From contig NC_134281.1 in assembly GCF_949628215.1 (NCBI RefSeq), positions 41,214,512 to 41,278,511 on the forward strand: a DNA stretch of 64,000 nt, given 5' to 3'. Positions 24,035 through 37,400 of this stretch are shown piece by piece; the first letter of the stretch is position 1, and every line of letters begins with the position of its first letter. A model generated the notes under the pieces. That model made no database searches. It saw only the letters and a program-made list of their open reading frames with translations, and was not told the origin of the DNA. The DNA is from Phalacrocorax aristotelis. Its lineage: Eukaryota > Chordata > Aves > Suliformes > Phalacrocoracidae. The position numbers and the translations under genes are program-made.

Positions 24035-27000
24035 GTGGGTCCGGGCCCGGCCCCGCACCGGCCCCCGCGCCGGCCCGGCAGCGCGCCGCCCGCCCGCCGG
24101 CCGGGGGGAGCGGGGGGCCGGGGCGAGCGGGGGGCCGGGGCGCGGCGCTCCCCCGTTGCGCACTATTATTTTCCGGGCGGGCGGCGGTGTTTACGCGGGC
24201 GGGGCCTGCCGCCGCCGCCGCGGGGGTGCAGCCGCCCGCCGGGCCCCGCCGAGGCCGCGGGAGGAGCGGGGCCGAGGGCGCCGGCCCTTCCTCGGGTGGC
24301 TTCCAGCGCTCCGGACGGACGGAGGACGGCGAGTGGGGCGAGGGGAGCGGGGTGGGCGAGGCGGGGGCTGGGCCGGTCCCCCGGCCTCCCGGCGCGGCGG
24401 GGGCGAGCGGACAGGAGCGGGGGCTGGGGGGGCTCTGTGGGAGCGGTCTGCTGGCGGTGGCTCCATCCCATCCGTCCCGCGGCCGTGTTGCTAAGGCTGC
24501 CGCCTGCCCCCTGGTTTCAGGTAACGTGCTTCGGGAAGCGCCGTCGAAGGAAAGAAAGTTGGGAGGGATCAGCTGTGGCGATCCGGGGACCTGCCGGCGA
24601 CCCTTGTTTCTCCCAGCCTCCCCCCTCCTCAAGCACAGCCCCTGTCCCCGTCGTCGAAGCCGCGTAATCGCTTGTCAGGCCGTTGCATCCTTGTAACTTG
24701 CTGTTTGTTTTCTTCCCCTTCAGACTTCTACAGGTTTTTGTTAAAATCGTGCTAATCAAGATGGAAGTCTGGTTTGCTACCTGTGCACTTTATAAGCCTC
24801 TGCAGAGGCAGGGCTAGAGTGGCTTGTAGTAGCCTAAAGATACCTGACCTGTGCATAGGGGTGGGGATCACAAGCCTTGCAGATTGTGGTCAGGGCATAT
24901 CAGCAATTGTGTTAGTGTGATGCTGAGAGAATCTTGGTTCATATGAAACAAGTTTAAAAAATACATAGAATCGCCAGCCCCAGAGGAGCAGGAGGTGGAA
25001 CCAGAGTTTAAAAAACAGCCAGACGAACTTAGAAGGCTTTCAAAAGTGAGAACTGGCAGCAAACACTGGAAACTAGAGGTTTTTTTTTAAAAAAGTGTAT
25101 GGAAATACCCAATGCCTTAGCAATACCAAGAACAAAAATGCATACTAGACTCCAAAACTGATGTGGGTTTTTCTTAAAAAGGGCGTTCTTCAGATAATAA
25201 TGGGGAGTCATGCTTTTTGCATCGAGTCTGTGTATCTTTAGTCTGACTGAAGCAAAGGAAAAATGAGCATGTGCATGTTAGGTGCAAGGAAACAAACCAT
25301 GTTTGTAGTGGAGTAAGAACTAGATCCTCTCTAGAGAAAATGGCATCACCCTTTAGAATATGTGTGTAACTCGAACAGTCTTTGTGCCAGAGGGTGCTGG
25401 GGAGGGATTGTTCACCTTTGAGGTCATGTATCTTCTCCCTTTAAATAGCTTAATAGTAACTGTTGGAGCATGGATTAAAATCTTGAAACAGAGGTCAGGG
25501 CATACTTGAACTATAAAATAGCGATCCTTCTCTCATTGCTTCAGCCGATGAAATGTAGGACTCCTGATCCTTTTTTTATGCCATTCTACTGAAATCAGTA
25601 GAATTCTTCTTCTGGAATAGTAGTGGTCGTATAAAAATGCTTCAAAGTGAGAGCCAATGGTTCATCAGTTACGCAGCTTCCTTCCTTTTCAAAAGTCACC
25701 ATTGTACATACAGAATTTATTAATATTTTACCAAGTTTTTTGTTTTTTTTCTAGCAACAGTGGATTCTTTAATGATTAATCTACAAATGGTGGTAAATCT
25801 GCTTGTTTTAGGGTATATGTTTAAGTCATCCGTGTTGTCTTATGTCAGTATTGCGTAATCTGTTGACTGTCCCCTTTTTATGTAATGTATGTTTGTAGTT
25901 TAAGATGTACAAATATTTTTTTTCCACTGCGTGCTTCTCCTCAGATATTTTATGTTTGTCTCTCCATTGCCCTCTTGAGTTAAAAACTTGTAAGACACGA
26001 TTTTGATAGCTGGATCAAGTTGAGTGTTACATGTTTCTTTTTTAAAAACAGTCTCCCGAACATCTCAGGACATGCTTTTTTCCAGGTAAGTTATTTAGAA
26101 TGTTACACCACTTCCGGAGTTTCTGCTTCCTCCTGGTAGAAATGTGAAAGCAATTTGTACCGGTGAAGTCCATCAACATCATAAGTAAACTTTTTGTAAA
26201 AAAAACTGAGTAATGCATTAACTTTTACTGTGTAAAACCACTGTGTTTTTTAAACTCATTTCAGGATTCAGTGTGTTTGATTCCTGTAACCAAAGGGGGT
26301 GTTTGGGGGGTATAGAAATAGTTCCATGATCTTTTCAGCAATGTCTGTTTTTAGTGAAGGAAAAATGAAAAAGGGGGTGTAGAATACAGGTTGGCGTAAG
26401 CTTATAATTTAAGTAGTTTGCAGTGGAATTGTTTATTTCACAATTTTGCATTTGGAGCCTATGACTAAAAAAGGCCAGCTGCATACTTGAAGCACCTCAA
26501 CCCTCTTCTGCTTGCTCCAGCTGCAGTCCCTTGTGAACTCAGCTGGCTGACTGGCATTGGGTGCTGTTCCTGTTGAAGCCATCAGTAGGCATAGGAACGG
26601 GTGTCTGCGATGCTGGCTCCAGAAGCACATGTGACAAACTCTGATTAAGCCCAGCTGAATGTGTTTGCAGTGCTGTAAAATTCCACCGCCTGCCAGCCTG
26701 CTCTGCTGGTGAAAGCCTGGCAGGCCCAGTGCAGTATGCAGTGTGGTCATGGTGTGGTGCTACCTTCGTGCTTGTGCTGTTAGTGATCCTGCTCCTCAGC
26801 TGTCGCAAGCCATATAGCTCCATTAACTTACCTGGCGCTCTGCCATTATACCCACTGACTGTCTGGTTCATGACATTCACTACTTAGCAGCATTTGGTTT
26901 ATGCTACTTACCTCCAGTGTATTTAAGGGGGAAAGACGGGTTCCCCTGTTCTCTCTGATGATCTCTGTAGAGTGGTTAGTTACCCTTTCTCCATCAATTC

Positions 27001-27280
27001 AAGCATTGGTGGATTTGGCCAGAAGAAGCTACTACTTAAAAACACTTTGAGCTGCATTGCAGAAGCCACTGTAGTCATTAAGATAGCACTAATTATCTGG
27101 ATGATTTTCTGGACTTAAACCTCAGATGCAAAGCCACATCTGTTAAATGCTCTTGAGCCTTTCACCTGGCAGCTGGGCATCTGTTGGGGTGATGCAGTGG
27201 TTTTGACACCCATGAGGGATGAGACGGAGGATGTGCCAGCTGGGCTCGGCAGTGTTGCAGAGGGGCCGCAATGACTGACA
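24035..27280 (+). other. Noncoding stretch between CpG island and MIR101-1
   Basis: Probable first intron or body of the plus-strand host transcript. It contains an acceptor-like CCCCTGGTTTCAG directly followed by GTAACG at 24520/24521, and a possible small exon at 26052-26085. No protein-coding exon was recognised. The open frames around 26430-26880 on the minus strand are not recognisable. Confidence 0.5.
26052..26085 (+). other. Candidate 34-nt exon or recursive splice site
   Basis: Sequence CTTTTTTCCAG followed directly by GTAAGT (donor at 26086) fits the recursive-splice pattern of polypyrimidine-AG|GTAAGT. About 34 nt upstream an AAAACAG acceptor follows a T-rich tract, so it could instead be a small noncoding exon. 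Plus strand, the same as MIR101-1. Sequence motif only. Confidence 0.3.
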
Positions 27281-27283
27281 GGC

Positions 27284-27358
27284 TGCCCTGGCTCAGTTAT
27301 CACAGTGCTGATGCTGTCTCTTGTAAAGGTACAGTACTGTGATAACTGAAGGATGGCA
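27284..27358 (+). ncRNA. MIR101-1: microRNA precursor miR-101-1
   Basis: The 75-nt hairpin is nearly identical to the vertebrate mir-101-1 precursor. The mature 3p arm TACAGTACTGTGATAACTGAA is at 27330-27350. The 5p arm, CAGTTATCACAGTGCTGATGCT in two parts, is at 27294-27315. The basal stem extends as GGCTGCC (27281-27287) paired with GGCAGCC (27354-27360), which supports Drosha processing. Compared with the human precursor as I remember it, only two loop bases differ (CTCTTGTAAAG in place of CTATTCTAAAG). miR-101 targets include EZH2 in mammals. Position and strand, downstream of the AK4-divergent promoter and toward JAK1, match the conserved locus. Confidence 0.98.
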
Positions 27359-30300
27359 GCCATCTGAGCTTCATGGGGTCCCACGTCGCCCATTCTCTGT
27401 GCCCCCCACCAGGGACTGATGGACTGATGCACATACAGCGCAGCGTCCTGCTGAAGTGGAGTGTACTCATTTTTAAATGTAGCCTATTGCATAAAGGTCA
27501 AAGGTTAAGAAAATTTATGTTTTATTTGAATAAAATATTATACTTTATTGAGAGTTGGCCTGCTAATTGACTGTTTTGCCTTGGAAGGTCTTCCAGAAAT
27601 GCTGTGTTTTGGAAAGCTTCAAAAATGGTTCAGAAAGCACGGTCCTGTGCAGCATGGTGAAGTATGAAAGTGCAGTGGGGCGGGACAATGGGTAGTACTT
27701 GGTACCAGAAAAAACCAGAAATTATTCTGTAGCAGTACAGAAAACAAAGCCCTTTTTAGGCACTTTTTAATATTTCTTGTTAAAGATATCACAGTCTTGG
27801 CTAACTAGTCTCCTAACTAATTTTTTTTATGTCTCAATACGTGGAGCAGAGGGTGGGCCGCAGGTTGTTTCGCAGTCCGGCCAGTGCGCTGGGGCGATGG
27901 AGCCGCTTGCGCTAAGCGCAGTGGGTTGTTGGTGTTGCAGCCGGTACAGCCCCCTGCAGGGATTGCCTGGGGCTTCTCTGCCCTGCTGAGGGGGGGACTG
28001 GGGGTTTCCCGAGTAACTTTTGTACCAATGTCATCAAAGTACCTAGAAACGCCGAGGTTTTTCAGGGAACCTGCTCTTGGCCGAGGCTGTTACCTGTGGG
28101 TTTTGTGCCACGCGAATTAGATCGCGCTGAGGGTTTATCTGTCCCTTCCTCGGCGGCTCCGGGCAGGCGCAGGAATGCGGAGCCAGGCTGCAGTGCTGGG
28201 ACGCGACGGCAGAGGGGGCCCGTGCGCCAGGTTGTGTTGGGGAGTGTGAAATCCGAGGATTTTTGTGTAAAAGCAGCAGAGACCTGCAGACATGTTAGTG
28301 CGGTGCCTGTTCCCCAGATTCCCTCCGAAGAAGTGTATGCCCTCAGGCTGTGGAGGCTGAAGGCTGATGCAGCAATTTCCAGAGATCACAATTTATTCTT
28401 GATACTGATGCCGAGTATGGTCATTAACCCAGTGGGGTTTAGAAAACCCTTCCATCTGGACTGGATGATTCATGATTGTCCAGGGCCTTGCCCTGTGCTC
28501 CCCTGCACAGCCCTGGCTTCTGCTCACTGCACTGGGGAGAGGATGGGGATTAGCTCAACCAACGGTCTGCTCTAAGATGGCAATTTGGATGGTTTATGTT
28601 ATTTCTCTGATCTTTACTGGAAGGCGTTTCTGCCAGACTGCTGCTGGCTATGTCCATGGGCCCAGATGGGGTCAGTGCTGTACAGCTGTGATGGAACACT
28701 TTGCCAGTGTGTGTCCCTTATGCAGGGGAAATTATTACTGGTGTTATGGTAGCAGCTTGAGTCTGTTTCTGGAGGAGGACTCTATTATACTAGAAACTCT
28801 GCAAATGATAAAAAAGACATCCTGCTACCAAGAGTTTAAGTTCTAGTTAGATTAAAATCTGAGCAGAGTCAACCCTCAGCTTCTTCTCTGCCTCTTTCCG
28901 AAGTCTGCAGGGACCCCCTGACCTGGGCAGAAATACACTCAACCCAGAAAGGAGAGGTGGTCATCTCCCACAGTGCAGGGCTGTGGCTATCCCTGGCTGT
29001 ATGACAGCAACTTGCCTGCACTCCTCCTTCACGTGCCATGCCAGGCTCCTGTTTTGGTTACAGGATGAACAGGAGAGAAGAGAACGTGTGGGATCTTGTG
29101 GGTGGGGTGGCCAGCTTACAGGCTGGCCAGGGCTGGGTTTCATCTCTTTTTAGCTGTTTCTGTTGTCGTTTTAGGATGCAGCAGGTCCTCAGGAAATATG
29201 CACCCCCTTTCTTGGGATGAAGGCAAGTGGCAGAGAAGTTTGAAGCTGGAAGTAGTGTGGTGTTCAGCCAGGTCCTCCCAGTGCTGCCCCAAGGATGGCT
29301 TTGGGTGTTCACTGATGAATACAGTCAGTGTGCTGACTCGTACTAGAAATCGAAAAGTTCTTGTCCTTTCCAGGGGAAATAAGATAACTGCTCAGAGGCA
29401 GAGACAAGATTTGTTATGGACCAGGTCCAAAGAATAAGGTTCCTTACCTGCCAAGCCTTGGGTCAAATTTGGGGGTTAATGACCAACCTGGGTCATTTAG
29501 TGGGACATGCAGCAAAGCTGCTAGCTGTATACTGTAGCGCATGTCAAGTACTGGTGGAAGAGAGCAAAAAGCCTGTTCAAATGACATGTGCTTCTGGCTT
29601 CAGATTGTGATTCTTGTTTCCTGTTATAACAAGTACAGCTTCAAGCTCTGGCATGGGACAGGAACTGAAACACTGTCTGTGCCTGAAAAAAACACCGCTC
29701 CGATCAGCTTTACTAAGAGCCCTTATCTCCCCCCGCCCACCCCAGCTCAGCGGACATAGAGTCGCTCTCTTTTTCCTGTAGCTTCCTACTGATATCGTAA
29801 TGGGACAGACTTAAAATACTGGTGGGTTTGCTATGTCTAAATATTACTACACACGAACAATGCAACTATCAAGTCTTTTTTGGCAGTGGAGCACTTCCTC
29901 CCATGAACTGTGTTAAAGCAAGATGTAAACAACATGCATACAGTGATACATCACTTTTGCTCAAAAATAAGGTCTCTGAGGACCATCCGTTTTCTGATAA
30001 AACTTTCTGTAATTTATGGGTTTCGTCTCAAGGCAAGACAATTTTCTTGTGACACGTCTCAGCTGTCATTCCAGATGGATTTGTTCTAACCCGGTGGTTC
30101 TCAGGCTTTTTCATGAGGAAAGTCCCTTTTCCCATCTGGAGGCCGTCGCCTTCCCACCCACGTTTCGCATGAGAAGAACAGCAGTTCTGATCCTGTGACA
30201 TCTCCTCAGGGCTGTGACGCTGCAGACAAGAACGGCTGTTCTGTTCCTGGCTCTCATCCACAAATCACCCTTTTAAGGGTCGAAGTTTCTGCTCCAAGCA

Positions 30301-33109
30301 AGCTGGCCAGCCGCTATCGGCTTCTGACAACAGCCGGATAAAAGACTTCCATTGTCTGCTATCATCCAGCCTTGAAACCAGGTGGAGAGGTTGCCTTTTC
30401 CCAAAATGTTTTTTCGTTACTTCTATTACTGTTCAGCATGAAGCATCAGTACCAAAAAGCTTCATTTTAGCTGCACTAAAATCACAAGAAACCTTCCCAA
30501 CAGAGTTTCAAGCACATAGTCATCGTTTTGAAGTCCAGCAGTGCCCAATATGAATTAGGCTGTGTTTTAATTACTGTTCATTCAAATTGTCTCTGGCTAG
30601 GACAGAGCACTTCAACTTGAACTTTAATCCAGGCCTTCTTGATTAAACATCTTTACAAATCAAGTAGCCTAATTGCAATGTCCCAATATGTGCAAATATT
30701 AGATGTACCAGAATGTAACTTGGTTTTAGGTCAGGTTAAGCAACTCCTGAACGTGAGCTTGGAGATGTTGGACAAAGTAGAATGAAAAAAACAAGTTGAT
30801 GAAGACTGGTGATGTCTGTCTGTGTGATCAAAGTGCCACCAGCTCAGCCATGCAACATTATTTTTTCTTGAGATGCAGAGGTATCTTCTTGGCATGCCGG
30901 CTCCAAAAACTAGGTGTTTAGAGTACGCTGCCTGTAAAATTTCATGAGCTTAATGAGAATTCACCATTATTCATTCACTACTAATATGCTTAGCTCAACC
31001 ATGGTAATATTTTCACCTTCTTTGAGTGCAATTGGATCTGTGTGTTGGAGCTGCATTCCCACTCTCACTATTCTCAGTGGAGAGCTGTGATTACATTCCT
31101 GCTCCTCTTTGCAGGTGAGGGGTCTTTTTCCACTCAGTGCAAACGCTGTGCAGTAACAGTAATGGCAATTACATGTGCCTGTTACCAGGAAAGTAGTCCC
31201 CAGGAGTACTGTGTGAACAGAGAATGACATGATAATTTCTCCTTTCTGCATAAAATGTTTCTGACTGTATCTCACATTCTGGAGATATCTGCCAGCTGAG
31301 TTGTTGGAGAATATGTAAACCCTGCATTTTTGTCAGTAGCTCAATTCACAAAGGGAAACTGTGACTTTAATTGATGTCTGATTGGGGACAAAAATAACTC
31401 ATCAGGATCTGACTGTTTCAGTGTGGCACAGCATCAAAGTTACTGCTATCATTTCTGTATTCAGGCAGATGATAAAGTCAAGATTGTGCAAGTTGGTACA
31501 TAATTTGCTCTTCATAACATTTCACAGGAGCTGGAGAGTGGCATGGATTTATGTGTGTATTAATATACTCTTACACAAGATGGTGCATTTATGTTGGGCT
31601 AATGTTACAAGCTTTCTGGGACCAAACAGTGCTGGAGCCAGAGGAAAGACCCTTCTTGACTCCAAAGGGCTTTGGCTCAGACCTGTACTTCAGATCACAG
31701 GTGAAATTCTGACCCCAATCTCAAGTTCCCCATTGACTTCATGAGGATGACAGCTTCACTTAGTCTGGGGTTTTTTTGATACACAGGGATGTGCATCTGA
31801 CCCTGGAAAAAGTCTTACTCAACCATAGCAGAAAACAGTAAAAAAGAGTGAGAGGCTGATTGGAAGGGTTTGCGTGCTTTTGGTTTGGGTGGTTCCTTGG
31901 ATCTTCTGAAATCGGGCACTGCAGTGTCAAACATAGCTCAGGACATGTCAGTCCCCAATGCTATGCGCACACCGGTCTCCTTAAATCAAGGCAAACTTGT
32001 AAGGTTTGGTGCTCTGCTGCTGCTGGTCAGTACTGCCAAGGGCGCACAGCAGTTATGGCATGGCAGCTTGTAGTGCAGGAGGGGTGGAGAGGGCAGGTGG
32101 TTATCAGCGCTCCCTCTGGCATAGTTTGCTGCCTCCTCCCTATGGTGAATGTGAGAGCTTGCTATTGACTGCTCTCCATTTTACTTAACTCCAGAAGCAG
32201 GCAAGGTACACCGAATAATTCAAGAGAGACATGTGTTTAAACATTTGCACAAGCTTCAGATTCCTCCTGCCTAAAAATAAGTCTGTGAGAGAGCAAATGA
32301 TTCCTGTTCGCGGTGTTGGCAGATGGGTAACAGAGCCATGGACCCCATCCCAACACCATCGTGTGACTCCTCCCAAGAAGATGGCATCTGCAGGTCTTAT
32401 TCTTGCTGTTGTGGCTGATGGTGGTGGAAAGTTCAGGGAAATGAGTCAAGAGCTGCGCACACAAGAGCAGCACCAGCACAAGAGGTTTGGGTCTGGCAGC
32501 AGTGAAGAGCTCATAGCGAAGAGCCCTGGAGAAAGGGCTGGTAGAGGAGTAGGTGAGGTCAGTAACGGGTCTGAGCATCAGTAGTTTTAATTGTTACTCT
32601 GAAGTTACAGGGTAGCTGTTTTCCGTAACTGGGAGTCTCACCTCCTACATTTTTTTCAATGACGAGAATATGACTTCAACAAAAACACACGAGCAAAAAT
32701 GTGAACTTACAGATGCCCTTTAGGGTCAGTGTTTTGGAGCGCCAGAGCAGAAGCGATTCTTCCAGAGGGAAGTGGATGAGGAGGAGTCAGTACCTTTCCC
32801 AGGGAAGTGCACTGATAAAGGCTGTGCCATTTTAGATGGGCACAGATCAGCAGAGACAACGTGAGAGTCTCCATGCTGGTGTTTCTGATGTATGCCCGAG
32901 ATTACCTGCTGATTTGGTGTATTTCATATGCAAGCAATTTCCTTAAATGTGTTGGCTTCACGTTCCCAGGATAAAAAAGTCACGTTTATTTAGAAACATT
33001 TCCACCCGGTATAGAATAAGAACATCTCAAGACAGCATGTGGTGCTGCCCCTCCAGCATCCAAAGCCTTGCTCTATTCTGGTTTGAAATGCACTGCTCCA
33101 GGGGACTCT

Positions 33110-33300
33110 GGAAATGAAAATTTCCAGAGGCTTATTGCTAATGAAGCCTAATTAATTTTGGATGTAATTGTGACATGCCGCTGCAGTTGCATTTGCATCC
33201 CCATTAAAGGAAAACTCATTTTAATCACAAGCCACAGTGGGTATTTTATCTGAAAATTATTAGAGGAAAACAGTATTTAGTTCCTTCTTAGTCTAAGGAT
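33110..33300. promoter_or_regulatory. Candidate conserved noncoding element (enhancer-like)
   Basis: Dense transcription-factor-like motifs: CTAATTAATTTTGGATG with overlapping homeobox cores (33149 onward), an octamer ATTTGCAT at 33191-33198, and CATTAAAGG and TTTAATCAC nearby, with no repeat character. This texture is typical of deeply conserved vertebrate enhancers. Conservation itself cannot be seen from one sequence. Confidence 0.3.
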
Positions 33301-34469
33301 TTTTCACTTTTCACCCCTTTAACTCAGCTAAGTTAAAGGAGACACGCCACAGCCTTGTAAAACAATTGCATGAAATATAGCATGTTTCACTTAAAAAGAA
33401 ATGAGGAAAAACAGTTACATAAAATGGGAGAAAAATGCAACGCTGCTTATCACCTCCCTAGGTTTCATGGAATGAAATGGTTAACATCTGCTATTTTCAC
33501 CAGATTTTGTATTGCAACCTGAATGCTCTCAGTACATTTGAAACTCACAGTGAACAATATCCAATGTACTGTAACAAGGATCCTCTTACTGTAGACCGTA
33601 CCATTTCAACACAACCCAGGGTGACAGAGACCAGCCTGAACCTCACCTTTCTCTGTCTGTAAGATCACTGACATCTTTCATTTTTCTCTTCCCATACTCT
33701 CACAACAGCCATGCGGTTGTGCTGAATGCACGATGCCCATGGTTAAGCAGCACAGCAGGACAAAGGCAAGGACTGGGGCACTAAGCTCCTGGTGGTGATA
33801 TTCCTTGTCTTTAATGGGCGTGTGTGTCCACATTTCTCCAGATTTGGAATTTGTTTGCCACCCCACTTGTATTTCTGAACCCTCTGTGCCATTATGAGCA
33901 ACACCCTTCCTGGAAACATGATGTAATTCTCTATCTCTACGCGACAAAGGGAGGGGGAGCATGGCAAATGCCACATAAAAATGCATAAAAATTTAAAAAA
34001 TAGACCAAGGAAACATAGTTTCTAAAAGTACACACAAGAAAACCAGCAGCAAGAGAACGTGCTTTGGAGGTTGTCCTAGCAAGGCTGTATATCCCGGCTG
34101 CTAGTAATTTGTTAAAGATTTTAGAAATGCTGCGTGCTCCAGGTTACGTGTGTTCTTCTGAAAGAGACGGGGCACCTGGTCTTGGATGTTGGACATTGAC
34201 CTGAGAAATACCCCCAGCCATGTAAACAAGCTCTGTGATCTGTGGACCATGAGGGACGTGAATCAATGTTCTACATCATTATGGAAAGGTGAACGCTTTG
34301 GTGACAAACGTGGCATTTCCAGTCCTAAAACATTTGGTTATTGCTCTGGTTGAGGTCACTGCTCTGCCTTGTCCCTCCCCACCAGCAGGCCCACCTCCAG
34401 TTCCATTTAGTGCTAGACTTGCCCTTATAAAAGCCAACTGTTGCACGTACAGCTTTTTCTGGGTAATAC

Positions 34470-34493
34470 GTGTGTGTGTGTATATATATATAT
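34470..34493. repeat. (TG)n(TA)n compound microsatellite
   Basis: Five to six TG units run directly into about six TA units, read directly. Confidence 0.9.
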
Positions 34494-37400
34494 GGAGCTA
34501 GTATATAAGCAAGTGCATCTAGCTCTAGTGGTGTGACTGGCAGGCAGCCAGGTGACAAATGGGTACCTGTGAACTGTGCCAGCACTAAACTCATCCTTCT
34601 GGAAAGCTGCGCTGGAAAGCAGATGAGCTGAAGAAAATGTATTTGAGTTTCTGGGCAATATTGATTTGTCTTTGCGTATTTATTAGTCTACTTGAAGCAC
34701 AATAAAAAGGCGGTCACCAAATCAGTCTGACTTCAGTGGAGGGGGAATCAGAAGTGGGACCTGGAGCTGGACACCACCCCCACCATCACCACCACCCCCA
34801 CTCCCCTGCTCCATTATGTCTCAGAGCAGCGATGGCTGAGACAAGAAGTCAGACTGAGGCTGCACTGGTTGCAGCATGCGAGCTGCTCGGCCACGGGCAC
34901 TGGTGTAACTCCATCCTTTGCAGCTGCTCTACAGGTCTTTACATAAACTCAGTTTCTGCTTCACAACAAGTGAACATAAGGTATGTTTTTCAGCAGAGAA
35001 ATCCCGGAAAAAAATGCAAATAATGCTGTTGGTTTGGTTTGTTAAGAAGACAACGAAGAACCAGAAAGCTGGCAATGGGAAAAAACAGACGATGAAGGCA
35101 AGCAGCAACATGAACATGCCTGACACAGGACTGAGATACAGTGGCAGCATCTCCATGCTTCTGAGCTTGGAGCAAAGCGAGTAAACTCTAGCTCCCTGGC
35201 CAGGGAAGCCATGAAATGGAGCTACGTGTTACACCTCCTACATGCCCCTCTGCCAGCTCGCTTCAGCCCTGTGCAGGAAATCCCCCCGCAGCTTGGCTTT
35301 CAGCAGCAGCTGCCATGGCACCCTCAGAACAAGAACTGCTTCAGATGGACAAAATTTAATCCTTTTTTTCCAAAGTAAATTTGGGCTACCCACATGAAGT
35401 ACCTCTCCTTCCCCAAACTGAGATTATTAGAAACTCCATATAACTTAAAAAAAAGGTTTGAACACCATAGTTAGAAGTATTTAGCTATGAAAAATCAATT
35501 CACACATTCCTGATGTCTCAAAATAAATTATCTCACTTGCTTTTCCAAGCAGAGACAAGCACTCTGAAAACAGTGTCACAAAGATGGTTTCATGTGTGTT
35601 ATGTGAGCACAGGAAGTTTAAGATAAATGCAGCAGCAGATCAGATGAAAGAACTTGTGCACTTGCATATCTATTTATACAGCTCCTGTGGCAAGTCCCAC
35701 CCCATCACTGCAGTATCCGGGGGCCTCGCAGTCTCTAAGATACTGCATGGTGATGGTGTACAGTGCTATCCACTTCGCCAGGGGGGAGGCATGACGGGGA
35801 GGAGGGTGCAGGGTGAGTTCACCCACAACACCCAGCTGACAGGCACCCAACGGATGGTTTGGAGCACCTAAGGTTGTTGCTGTGTGACCCCCTTCGCCTG
35901 ATGCAACTCTGCTGCCACACTGCCTGGTCCTCCTGTTCCTCCTGGCCCTGTGTCCTGGCTACTCCCCATGCTCCAGCCTCAGGGTGAACCAAACCCAGCG
36001 CAGATCCAGCTGGGAACAGCTTCTGCTCTCTGTGTTAGAAAGACTAATTCTAAGTGAAAATATCAGTTTTGTTGATCTTGAGAAAAAAATGCTCAAATTG
36101 CTCTCATTTGTAACTCCCACTTTTTTTTCCTGGAGGTAAAAATGTAAGAAAGTTTTTCTTTTGGAAAAAAAATTCTAATTTGAGCAGCACTTTGAAAATA
36201 GTCTTACACTCTGCAGAAGCATACAAGAGCGCAGAGAATTATTCTCAGAGTACTTTCTAATACTATTACAGTTTAAGGAACTGCTGACAGTGAAAGTCAG
36301 TGGCCCATTTTACACATTACACAGCGCCTCTGACTTCATTACCTCCTCCTGATTTTTGCTGGTACCTATGAGAAGAACCAAGCTCCAGAAGTACTGCCAG
36401 GAACAAATCAATGACAAACTGAAAACACTTAGATAGCTAGTGTTAAATGGCATTTATGTAAAGGTCTAGTCAATCCCAAGCTGATGGCATCGGTGATTTA
36501 AAGCACTTTACCGTATGCAGGGCCCCTCACTGTACCTTGAAATGCCATGAAAAAAGCTTTCTAAACATTTATACGGTTTAAAGTAGTGTGAAAACATCAC
36601 CATTTCAGAGGCAAAGGTGAAGTTTGGCTTCTGGAAGCTTGGAAAACAAAACAGCAGAGCAGGCAAGTAAGGGATAATTTGTGCATCCATCCCTACCCCT
36701 TCTTTAGAGAAGGCTACAAGAGAGAATTTGTTTAAATTTAGTTTGATTTTAAATTCACAAATACCAAGACAGTCAAGTCTAGTCATCCGTATTTTGCCAT
36801 TTTTGTTTTTTGAAGGATATCGGTGCATCCTGGAAGTTGCAAAATGAAGAAGTAAGTAAGTTACAAAATAATTCTTCTGACCTGTCACTGCACCCCAGTA
36901 CAGTACTTCCAGGGGAAAGAAAAATTTATTTTGCATCAAAGGCCTTTTCTCTTGCTCTTTGCAAGCCTATTCTCTTTATAAGCAAGAAAACATATTCAGA
37001 TATAAATACATGTGATTAATTCCTTAGATAAAACTACTTTAAAGGTTTTAATACAAAATTACATCCTTCCTGTAGGATGGTATGTTGTGGTAAAAGCAGA
37101 CCCTTTTGGGTATAGGCTGGAAATCCTCCCCTGTTATTAACATAGTTCTTGGAGTAATTTTTAGAAGCACATTGATTTCATCCCAGTTATATGTCACAGA
37201 ATGACTAGTAGAAATCAGCAGACACCAGTGTCCTGAAATTAAGGAGAAAAAGGAAAAAGCTTACATTCCAGGAAGGACTAGGAGACTGAACACACAATTT
37301 CTGTGAGACCATAAGTGCCATAGGAGCTCAGCCCCATTTTTTAAATTGAGGTGTGTGAGCACATGAGAATTTAATTCTTGCTGAAGGATGTGGTCTTTGG

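Noticed and set aside
23453-24696. Plus-strand open frames of 404 and 232 codons in the CpG island
   Set aside because: Low-complexity Pro/Arg/Ala/Gly translations, partly driven by the minisatellite. They match the texture of promoter CpG DNA, not a protein family.
27115-27432. Minus-strand frame of 105 codons over miR-101-1
   Set aside because: Antisense to a conserved microRNA hairpin whose conservation is explained by the RNA.
36508-36939. Minus-strand frame of 143 codons
   Set aside because: AT-rich Phe/Lys/Leu-heavy translation with no family resemblance; no splice or codon-use support.
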